A DNA stretch of 64,000 bases. Source: Chimonanthus salicifolius. Lineage: Eukaryota > Streptophyta > Magnoliopsida > Laurales > Calycanthaceae. Position 1 is the stretch's first letter. Each line of letters opens with the position of its first letter. Shown here piece after piece: positions 52,201 through 58,484 of this stretch. The stretch lies in the NCBI GenBank assembly GCA_013350335.1, contig CM023540.1, positions 22,609,175 to 22,673,174 on the forward strand. Direction: 5' to 3'. A program made the position numbers and the translations under genes. The notes beneath the pieces are model-generated. The model did no database searches. It was not told where the DNA came from and saw only the letters and a list, made by a program, of their open reading frames with translations.

Positions 52201-53201
52201 AGAATATAAATTAATCTCACCTCTCCAGACATCATATCAAGGGATTCTATGTAGGAAACAGTCTCCTGTGAGAAGATCACAGGTGCATATTCATCTTGCT
52301 CAGGTGACGGCTCCTTCTTCATGGTCTTAATTGTCCAACCCTGTTGTTTCTCAAAGCTCTCCCTCTCTGAATGCACAACCCTCTTGGCATACGCTACTCC
52401 GCTCAGCAATGGCCGTTCAAAGATTGTCCTTGCAGTGTACTCTGCAAACGTCTCCTGCATTTACAAACACCTTGTGAAGACCAAAACAAGAAAAACCTCA
52501 TAAACATGTGCTTCAAAAGTACCTGGATTTTAAGTCAAGACTTCAGCATCCAGGTTTTTCTGGAAACACATTTGAATTGTGTTTGGATTAGCCTGAAATG
52601 GGAATGTATGTTTTCTTCAGAACAGCATCCATTCCGGGCTTGGAAATTTTCCAAGTACACAGAAATGGAGACGGCAATTTTTCAATGTAACCATAATAGT
52701 AAATCAGGATATTTTCTGAAAAGTGCAGCCGAACAACCAAAACAGGCGGTCCTGTGTTTCCAAGAAAACCCACTTTTCCATTGTTGATGATGAACTTAGA
52801 GGCACATCCAAGTCACAAAACGAAACAGATACACACAAAATTTGGAGGAAGGAAAAGAATAAGACCTTATCAATGGCCGAAGGATGCTTGTGGTAGTAGA
52901 AGGTGGAGACAAGGATGGCAAGGGCATGAACATGGTTGACACTAACCCCGAACTGGTCCTGCAGCATCCTTGCCCGCTCATCACACATGTTTACAAGAAT
53001 CTCCTTTCTTCTCTCATGTATATAAGTACAAGTCCATGTATAGATCGCCCGGGAAGCAATCGCGACAAGCATCACCCAAATCACCAGCGCCTTCAGCTGC
53101 CAACCTTTCCCCAACAGAATCGTCAGCTTCGCCCATTTCCCCGTTTTCACCTCCTCCAAATGCACTGCCACCGCATGATGACTTGGGATCTTTGAACCCA
53201 T
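28268..53201 (-). CDS. AHK4: Cytokinin receptor hybrid histidine kinase (AHK4/CRE1/WOL type), 11 coding exons
   Basis: Membrane cytokinin receptor that passes phosphate by a His-Asp relay. Exons: 53201-52866, 52454-52221, 51667-51498, 46512-46294, 46173-45987, 45895-45844, 45746-45517, 45293-45195, 38663-37945, 36518-36012, 28511-28268. They total 2997 nt and 998 residues (Arabidopsis AHK4 is ~1057-1080). All ten introns are GT-AG and the phases agree. Landmarks: membrane spans about 37-55 and 333-355; CHASE domain between them, with the ligand-contact Asp192 and Thr208 (the residue changed in Arabidopsis wol); H box with His389; N box with Asn502/Asn506; G1 DTGIG at 607-611; F box 621-628; G2 GGTGIGL 636-642; a pseudo-receiver (about 690-830); and a receiver with Asp865/866, phospho-acceptor Asp910, Thr958 and Lys980. 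All key residues are intact, so it should work. An in-frame TAG upstream supports the start. It resembles AHK4 rather than AHK2 or AHK3 throughout. Confidence 0.95.
28587..28880 (-). mobile_element. copia-type LTR close to the last receptor exon
   Basis: On the minus strand it starts TGTTAGGCTCTACAC and ends ATCTTCGACA. Its core GGAAGGGAACTATGTAAAAT is a diverged form of the conserved copia LTR 3' part. It lies in the same orientation as the gene, 76 bp before the acceptor side of exon 11. No primer-binding site follows it, so it is probably a solo LTR. Confidence 0.55.
29812..30290. mobile_element. Intronic 470-bp repeat, copy 1
   Basis: Starts ATTGTTGTTAAAATCTTACG and ends AATTTTCACAACATTA, an imperfect inverted pair. 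It is collinear with 33400-33870, sharing blocks for GGGCAATTAAGACC/GGGCATCTAGGACT, TATATTG and GAATCTTA. It has no coding frame. Confidence 0.55.
30404..32260 (-). mobile_element. LINE remnant with DUF4283-like ORF1
   Basis: In the minus direction a frame from about 32155 to 31885 reads like a DUF4283 domain of plant LINE ORF1. It has [10 protein letters not shown], then LEEWKPNF, a stop, then [20 protein letters not shown]. Degraded sequence follows to a 3' end with TTATATCCATTC and an A-tail at 30411-30404. The in-frame stop shows it is dead. It lies in the same orientation as the receptor gene. Confidence 0.6.
30531..31027. repeat. Tandem duplication, 265 + 232 bp
   Basis: The unit starting GACCCACACCCTTTA at 30531 recurs at 30796. 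The first ~188 bp match almost fully, and both units end AATCTGACCCTAA. The second unit lacks about 35 bp. It lies inside the LINE remnant. Confidence 0.85.
32431..32520. repeat. 39-bp tandem repeat, 2.3 copies
   Basis: Units at 32431-32469 and 32470-32508, each starting GATCTYGAATGCATATG, followed by a partial third unit. Confidence 0.8.
32870..33178 (+). mobile_element. LINE-like 3' tail with A-run
   Basis: Ends TGATGAAGTTACCATTCCTGG followed by eight A, the pattern of plant LINE 3' ends. The flanks ACATACCCTTAG and ATATGCCCCTTAG look like an imperfect target duplication. It is antisense to the receptor gene. Confidence 0.45.
33400..33870. mobile_element. Intronic 470-bp repeat, copy 2
   Basis: A diverged partner of 29812-30290 in the same orientation. 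Both begin GTTAAAATCTTA and run in parallel to a region of GAATCTTA/GATTCA units. The two copies lie 3.6 kb apart in intron 10. Confidence 0.55.
33917..34110 (+). mobile_element. tRNA-derived SINE with target duplication
   Basis: Head with box A TGGCCTGATGGTC and box B GAGTTCAATTC, a ~100-bp body, and an end TTTGGTCATCC plus an A-tail. ATTCTAATGGT occurs at 33901-33911 and again at 34111-34121 (with further matching bases), giving the target duplication. It sits in intron 10, antisense to the gene. Confidence 0.8.
34703..34939. mobile_element. hAT-like MITE with GGCCCTG ends
   Basis: The left end ATGCCGGCCCTG and the right end CAGGGCCGAGCCTGCA are inverted to each other. The flanks CAAGACCA (34695-34702) and CTAGACCA (34940-34947) make an 8-bp target duplication with one mismatch. 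The 237-bp body is non-coding. Confidence 0.65.
35246..35338. repeat. 47-bp tandem duplication
   Basis: Two units contain CAGCAGAGGAGAC and GGATGGGGATGGGAAAATT, one right after the other. Confidence 0.85.
36519..37944 (-). other. Receptor intron 9 (1426 nt)
   Basis: Phase 2, in the pseudo-receiver coding region. It contains the 217-bp tandem duplication at 37121-37555. The remainder is unremarkable. Confidence 0.9.
37121..37555. repeat. 217-bp tandem duplication in intron 9
   Basis: The units at 37121-37337 and 37338-37555 both start AACACCTGCTTGGGG. They are nearly identical up to the GCTGAAATTTGTCTC block, then diverge slightly. Confidence 0.9.
40410..40685 (+). pseudogene. Degraded copia RNase H end and polypurine tract
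   Basis: A broken reading of a copia RNase H C-terminus: VIAYCD in one frame, SKLRIH and then [11 protein letters not shown] near the end in different frames. A purine tract CGGGGGCA directly precedes the LTR at 40686. Stops and frame shifts are frequent. The upstream part (39480-40400) is probably more of the same element, with an imperfect duplication at 40210-40390. Confidence 0.55.
40686..41317 (+). mobile_element. copia 3' LTR interrupted by a hAT-like element
   Basis: Starts TGTTAGAATATATT and ends TTATTTTCTACA. Without the insertion at 40859-41267 and one duplicated 8-bp site, it is about 215 bp long. It aligns with the inverted LTR at 42251-42041. Confidence 0.8.
40859..41267. mobile_element. 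hAT-like element nested in the copia LTR
   Basis: The ends CAATGTTTTAAAACCCGG and GGTTCGATAATATTG are inverted and related to the element at 21336-21809. The sister LTR shows the empty site CATGTAAT. That sequence follows the element here, and the mutated form CAAAAAAT precedes it, which is consistent with an 8-bp target duplication. Confidence 0.75.
42029..42251 (-). mobile_element. copia 5' LTR with tRNA-Met primer-binding site, minus orientation
   Basis: On the minus strand the LTR runs 42251-42041 (TGTTAGAATATATTTAGG ... TTCTACA). It is followed at once by TGGTATTAGAGC (42040-42029), one base off the initiator tRNA-Met site TGGTATCAGAGC. The internal region after it (down to ~41370) shows no recognised gag. 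It faces the plus-strand LTR at 40686. Confidence 0.8.
43900..44124 (+). mobile_element. 3' part of another copia-type LTR
   Basis: Contains the conserved copia LTR core CTCCGTGGACGTAGGCAGG, then GCCGAACCAGG and AAATCTCTGTGTC, and ends TATTATTTCTAACA. An AATAAA precedes the core, as usual. The start of the LTR is not clear; it may reach back to about 43.2 kb. Confidence 0.6.
44348..44675. repeat. 167-bp tandem duplication with an internal hairpin
   Basis: Units at 44348-44514 and 44515-44675 share the block CTGTCGGGCTGCATTAAAGC through to TTTTTATCGAGTT. A shorter unit (TTTTACAACAGGTTCCGACTG) is repeated once more at 44285. CAGCCCCACCAACTT at 44419 pairs with AGTTGGTGGGGCTG at 44502. Confidence 0.85.
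45294..45516 (-). other. Receptor intron 7 (223 nt), with short introns 4-6 nearby
   Basis: Phase 0 between CIE and LAVFVSD. The other short introns are 46293-46174 (120 nt), 45986-45896 (91 nt) and 45843-45747 (97 nt). They separate the second membrane span, the H box exon (45895-45844, only 52 nt) and the following helix. All are GT-AG. Confidence 0.9.
47151..47440. repeat. Diverged direct repeat of ~120 bp
   Basis: The block from CTGTACAGCTTGTTTCAGT (47151) to CCAGTCCTTGG (47270) recurs at 47323-47440, with TATCAGTCTCAATG and AAGAAAAATAACC. The two are separated by about 50 bp. Confidence 0.7.
49969..50370 (+). mobile_element. Young 5'-truncated LINE with RNase H end and 18-bp target duplication
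   Basis: An open frame through the end of a plant LINE RNase H domain ([13 protein letters not shown] ... [19 protein letters not shown]) stops near 50247. A 3' untranslated part (CAATAAAATCTTC) and an A-tail (50363-50370) follow. The flanks at 49951-49968 and 50371-50388 are an exact 18-bp duplication, AGAAGGAAAGATACTTTC. It is in intron 3, antisense to the gene. It is the same family as 3883-4401 but not visibly decayed. Confidence 0.9.
51668..52220 (-). other. Receptor intron 2
   Basis: Phase 0, 553 nt, between the DMMSGE and EDREN codons, with donor GTGAGA and acceptor CAG. I see no transposon or coding frame in it. Confidence 0.9.
52455..52865 (-). other. Receptor intron 1
   Basis: Phase 0, 411 nt, between the SAIDK and ETFAEY codons of the CHASE domain, with donor GTCTTA and acceptor ATGCAG. 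It holds nothing else that I recognise. Confidence 0.9.
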
Positions 53202-53346
53202 CCTTGAAAAGGGAAAAATCCTTCCCTTGCAATACCCCTTCTTCTTCTAGCTTTTGCTCACATCATCTCTTATTCTCCCCGCTAAAGAGAGCACAAAAAG
53301 AACCAGCTTTCTTCAGGGTATCTGCAGCTTCAAGTGCCCCCTTTTC
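53202..53346 (-). other. Predicted leader exon directly before the receptor ATG, with a tiny upstream ORF
   Basis: On the minus strand a pyrimidine-rich acceptor ending CTACCTCAG sits at 53355-53347. The sequence from there to the ATG at 53201 would be leader. It holds the run ATG ATG TGA at 53266-53258, a two-codon upstream ORF whose second ATG is followed at once by a stop. An in-frame TAG lies between this and the main start. Confidence 0.45.
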
Positions 53347-53926
53347 CTGAGGTAGAAAGAAAAGTGCGCAGCTAAACTTACTCCACACTATCTTTTTACA
53401 TGGGATTCCGTGCAAAAACAAGGAAAAAGAAGAGCAAAAAAATCTTATAAAGCAGAGGCTGTCTTATATCACCTCTTCTTCCCCTCTCGACTTGCTATGG
53501 TTTGATTGAGTTTACAGACAGACGAAGCAAAAAAATTACAAAACCCAGAAAACCCATGGTCGAGTGCACCTCAAAAGACGTGGAAAGTTTCAAATCCCCA
53601 AAAAAATGGGTCACTATGTTCATCATCACTTCACTCCTTTTCCACCCCTTCTGTTTCTCTCCTCTCTAATCTCCCTTCTCAAACTGGGTTAGAGATAAAA
53701 TAAAATAACTAAAGCTTTAGTAACGTTTGATCGGAGCTTCGGGTTTCGTTTGGGCGTGCAGACAAAGCAGAGCACGTTCTCTATTTTTTAAATCATGGGT
53801 TTTTAATCTTCAATACCAGCTAAGAAAAAAGTATAGGTGAGAGATGAGAAGAGAGCAAAGGTGTGTGAATGTGTGTGTGTGAGAGAGAGAGAGAGAGAGG
53901 AGTAGCATTCTAGCAGAGGCGCATAC
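53347..53926 (-). other. Predicted 5' leader intron of the receptor gene
   Basis: A strong donor, CAG followed by GTATGC, lies at 53927/53926 on the minus strand. It pairs naturally with the CTACCTCAG acceptor at 53355-53347 to give a 580-nt leader intron. No transcript evidence is available here; the call is from splice motifs only. Confidence 0.4.
53870..53900. repeat. TG/GA microsatellite
   Basis: About five TG units run straight into ten GA units. In the gene's direction this is a CT-then-CA tract just inside the predicted leader intron, next to its donor site. Confidence 0.9.
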
Positions 53927-55560
53927 CTGTTGTCTGGTGCATTGTATGGGGTTCGTCTGTGTCGCGCCAAATCCTCTTCGGACCCTCTATTCTATTGAAA
54001 TATTCGTTATCGATCACCCTTTTCCAAAGCAACTGAATCGAATTTATGGATATCTGTAGATACGCGACTGTCTCCTCCAAGGCACCGTAGCCACTAAACT
54101 AATCCTCTCGCCTTCTACACTTTTCTATATTCTACATATCTCCTCTGCTACTATCTCTATTTAATATTAACAATTCTACGGTAATTTCTTATTACCGTTT
54201 TTGTTTTTCTCTCAGTGTTGTTTTTCTTTTCCTCTCTCTACAGTGAAAAGTAACGTAATATAACATTGCCGATTTCTCTATTTTTATGCATAAAAATGCA
54301 GCTTTTGGAATCAGGTTATGTGCAGGACCACCAATGCAAATTCTGCTGTTGGGGCGTTTTTGACTGGGGATTCTGCAGCTCCAGAAGCCCGATTTTTTTT
54401 TTCAAGAGCAGAGTTTAAACTCTAGCATTGGTCTTTCTGATTCATTTCTGGGTCCAAGCTACTGAAATCCGGCTTTCTGCAGCTCAGGAACCGGATTTTT
54501 AATCCCCAATTGCTAAAATCCGTGGCTTCGGAAATCGATTGATACTAGAAGCAGCTCAAATCAGAAATTTTTTCCCTTATCTCTTGCTATCTGTGTCCCA
54601 GAGCTTCTCGAATCAGTTCTAGATTCGGTAACTTAATTTCAAAGTTCCGAACAGAAGTCTATGAATTTTCTCTAGAAGATCTCAGTTCCAGTACGACCTC
54701 TGCTCTTCTAGGACGGATTTTGAACTTCTGCAGCTGTTTTTGTTAAGATCTAACAAAATGATCTACGGTTCAGAAGACGAAGATCAGTTCCAGAGCAGTA
54801 GAATCAGATCTTCCGGTCCATAAAAGAATCCGACCTCCAAAACTTCTAAATCAAACTATAACGGTATGAGATCCAAATTTGCAGCTGCAATTCATATCAA
54901 CGACTCAGTCTCTACGAGATCGACCACTCAAAAACAGGTAAAATGGCAACTCAATCTACTACGGTTTCTGATCTAAAAGAGACGATGCAAATCAACTCAA
55001 CGGCTCAAAGTCTCTGCCGAGACGAATCGAGGCCATTCAGTATCTACTGCAACCCCGAATTAGATCAGTTCCAGTATATAATGTCGGATTACCGAACTGA
55101 AGAACAAAGTCCAAAACGAGAAACGATGATTTTCTGAGAAACACCATTTCCTCTCACGAACAGATGACTCATGCTGTCACTGACAAGTTTTTCTCTCTCT
55201 CTTTTCCTTCTATGGAGATGCTAATCTGATCAAGAACGATCGTCTCAGATCAGATCAAAGCTTTCATATCTCTCTCTCTCTCCCCTCTCTCCCCTCTCTC
55301 TCTTGAAGAGCTGAACAGTGTGATTTTGGAATTGGAGTTGGGGCTGCTGTTGGAGGAAGAGGAAGAAGAACAAGGGAGAGATATTGGGGGCGGTCGGAGG
55401 AAGACAAAACCCCCCCAAAGAAATAAAATCGCTATCGGAGATCTTCGCGATAATGACAACTGACAAGCAACGAGATCATGTTATGACGATACTGTCCCTT
55501 ACTTTCCCCTATTTGACGGATGACATCGGATTCTCTCCTACGTGATGACCGACACGTAGC
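53927..55560 (-). promoter_or_regulatory. Probable 5' leader and promoter of the cytokinin receptor gene
   Basis: This stretch is less AT-rich than the flanking intergenic DNA and free of recognisable transposons. It includes a CT-rich tract at 55264-55310. A 64-codon plus-strand frame at 54943-55137 has no recognisable features and I do not treat it as a gene. The exact transcription start cannot be placed. Confidence 0.45.
55264..55310. repeat. CT-rich low-complexity tract
   Basis: TCTCTCTCTCTCCCCTCTC-type tract on the plus strand, in the upstream region of the receptor gene. Confidence 0.9.
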
Positions 55561-56225
55561 ACGCTACGGGCCCCACTGTCAACCAGTTTCCTCGCGAACT
55601 TGATGTACGGCTTGGGTTGCCCTGCTTAGAGATAGGACTTGACACGTGTTGTTTTCCGGTCATCATGTACCGGTTTTATTTCTCCAACTCCTAAAACAGT
55701 TTACACTGTTGACACTTGTATTTTTAAAAACCATTTTACCTTATTTAAATCTCTAATTAAACATTTAAAGTTTTGAAAATAATTAAAATATATATTGGTA
55801 AAAAGAACAACTTATAATTTGAGTAATGACATATGATTAATGAACTTTGTAAAAGTGCGCGTGTCATCTGATATTTTTCTTTCAATTTAAATTTTTGACA
55901 TATTTTGTTATTAAACTTTATACTTCAAAAATTATAATCTTAATACGAACTTCCCTCATTTGAATTTGAAAAGAGGTATTCGATTGAATAATTTTAGAAA
56001 AATTTGAAAAATATTATAAATTATATTTAAAAATGAACTCTACATGTCTCGCTAGTTGCCCTTTTTTTCAATTTATATCATTAAAAACCTAATATCAAAT
56101 TACTTCTCTAATTATATAGTGGAATTTAAAATATTAGACACAATCCTTTCAAGCGAGATGATTTTAACACGAATGAGTTCTATTCCTCGAAGTGGCTCAA
56201 AATTAATAAAAATTGATGAGAATCA
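55561..56225. other. Intergenic AT-rich stretch
   Basis: I see nothing recognisable here. Confidence 0.55.
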
Positions 56226-56233
56226 ATGAAAAT

Positions 56234-56802
56234 GGGTAGCGATCCTCCCACGGGAGGTTTGTGTAATCAGATACGGAAATTAGTGGATTTTCGATTTTAC
56301 CCATCGTATGAACAGTAAAATCAAACATTTCGTATGAACTGTAAAATTTCAGCTAGTTGAGGCGAATTTTGGCTAACTGATTTACTGTTCATGCAAATTT
56401 TTGGCTAGTCAATTTACTGTCTATGCGAATTTCGGCAAGCCGATTTACTATTGATGTGAATTTCGACGAGCCGATTTACTATTTATGCAAATTTCAGCGA
56501 GCCGATATACTGCTTATTGGAATTTTGGCGAGCCGATGTTACTGTTCATGAGAATTTCGGCAAGCCCATTTACCATTCATGTGAATTTTGGCCAGCCGAT
56601 ATTACTGTTCATGCGAATTTCGTCGAGCCGATCTACTATTCATGTGAATTTTGGCGAACTGATTTACTATTAATGTGAATTTTGGTGAGCCAATTTAATG
56701 TTCTTGGTGAGCCGATTTTACTCTTCATGCGAAAGATAAAATCGAGAATCCACTAATTTTCGTTTCTGGTTACACAAAAAACCCGTGTGAGGATCGCTAC
56801 CC
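56234..56802. mobile_element. TIR element with a ~31-bp minisatellite core
   Basis: About 66 bp at each end are inverted repeats. They start GGGTAGCGATCCTCCCACGG and match through GGAAATTAGTGGATT to CGATTTTA. Between them lie about ten diverged copies of a ~31-bp unit with GCGAATTTCGGCGAGCCGAT followed by TTACTRTTCAT. The flanks ATGAAAAT (56226-56233) and ATAAAAAT (56803-56810) fit an 8-bp target duplication with one mismatch. Non-coding. Confidence 0.8.
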
Positions 56803-57286
56803 ATAAAAATGATTAATCTCAACTAATGAAGAAACATTAACACTAATAACTGCTAATTTAATTTGAGATAACATGTTCAATTATTAAAATAATGTATAAT
56901 TTTATTCCGAATTTGAATTTTACTTTAATTATCTAGTTAATTTACAATATTGTTAAATCAAGTTGACCTAGTTTGAAATTGAGCAACTTACCTTGTGTTT
57001 GGATAGAGGGTAAAATTTGGAGGGGTTATCTAGACAATATGAAAATTCCTCCCTTCAAAATGGTTTCAAAAGTTGAAGGTCTCCCTTAGTTACCAAATAA
57101 CTCCTACTACCCTTTGTTACCCCCATCCAAATGCATTCTAATCCTTGTTTGGTAATAAGTGGTAGGGGTAAAAAATCACCCACCCACTTTTGAAAACCCT
57201 TTCTTGCCAAGGGGTCTTCATAATACAGTGGTAACTCGGATAACCCTTGTAAAACTTATCTCTCGTCAAAAGATTATGTTTTTACC

Positions 57287-57783
57287 TAAGGTTTAAATAT
57301 CGGCCGATACATATCATATCGGCCGATATATATCGGTTTTTTTAAACCAAGCAATATCGGCCGATACGATAAGTATCGGCCGTACATACCGAATATCGGC
57401 CGATATTCATAAATATCGGTATTTAAAAAATAAATAAATAAATAAAACACCGATACGGTTTTTTACGGTTTTTACACGGTTTTTCACGGTTTTTCGCGGT
57501 TTTTCGCGGTTTTCCACGGTTTACGGTTCTCAGGGGTATTCACGGTTTTCCGCGGTTTTCCGCGGTTCAGGGTTTACGGTTCTCAGGGGGTTCACGGTTT
57601 TTTACGGTTTTTTGCGGTTTTTTTCGGTTTTTTGCGGTTTTGTCACGGTTCATCACTATTCATCACGGTTTTTTTGCGGTTTTTTCACGGTTCCGATATC
57701 GGAGGAGAGAGAAAATGCCGATATCGGTACGAGAGATAAAATTATCGGCCGATATATCGGTGACACCGTTTTTTGAATCCCTG
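57287..57783. mobile_element. ATCGGCCGAT-family TIR element with a CGGTTTTT array and 9-bp target duplication
   Basis: The best-defined copy of the family. The exact 9-bp repeat GTTTTTACC flanks it (57278-57286 and 57784-57792). The ends are TAAGGTTTAAATATCGGCC and, inverted, CAGGGATTCAAAAAACGG. The core 57450-57690 is a long array of ACGGTTTTT / GCGGTTTTT units with a duplicated TTTACGGTTCTCAGGGG block. The 9-bp duplication suggests Mutator-like transposition. Confidence 0.8.
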
Positions 57784-57961
57784 GTTTTTACCCCCATTTG
57801 ATAATTAAGGGAGAGGGGTAAAAAGTTTAACTTTTACCCCTCCCAACAACTTTTGAAAACCTTTTTGAAGAGAGTGGTTTTTGTATCAGTTGACCTGTAT
57901 CCAAATGGTAGCCGAACATTAAAGATAGATATTTAAGTCTCTTCAAAGATGACCAAATCTA

Positions 57962-58475
57962 GGCCACCCATCCTAACACCGGTGTTTTTTGTTAGGAAAA
58001 TTTATGTGAAAACTCCACTTTACCCTTCACCCTTCCTAACATTTTAAAAAACGAAATTATATGTGCACCGCTTAGAATTATAGGTACATTGCTCATAATT
58101 ATAGGTGCACCGTTATGAATGGGTTATGCACTCCAAACTTATAGTTAATTTCAAAATTATAAATGCATCGCTCAGAATTATAAGTGCACCGCTATGGATG
58201 GATTCTGCACGCTAAAGTTATAGTTAATTTCAAAACTATAAGTATACTCCTCAGAATTATATTTACACTGCTCATAATTATAGATGCACCACTGTAAATG
58301 GATGTTGCACGTCAAAGTAATAGTTAATTTCTTAATGATCGGTGCACCGCTTATAATTATAGGTGCAATGCATTGCTCTACATAAGATTTGCTTACAGAA
58401 GGGTGGGGGTAAAGTGGAAATTCCACTTTATCCTGTGTTTACTAATAAAAGACACCCGTGTTACGATGGGTGGCC
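57962..58475. mobile_element. Mutator-like TIR element with exact 9-bp target duplication
   Basis: The ends GGCCACCCATCCTAACACCG and its inverted partner GGCCACCCATCGTAACACGG continue to match for about 65 bp (to CCACTTTACCC). Exact CCAAATCTA repeats flank it at 57953-57961 and 58476-58484. The core has several units of TATAATTATAGGTGCACCG and GTTAATTTC. The TAACAC part of the ends is shared with the MITEs at 14058 and 15839. Confidence 0.85.
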
Positions 58476-58484
58476 CCAAATCTA

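Noticed and set aside
56330..56720. CRISPR-like regular repeats
   Set aside because: The units are contiguous and diverged with no unique spacers, and they are flanked by inverted ends. They form a minisatellite in a plant element.
57530..57600. Telomere-like CAGGGTTTA motifs
   Set aside because: Only single units occur within a CGGTTTTT array. There is no run of TTTAGGG.
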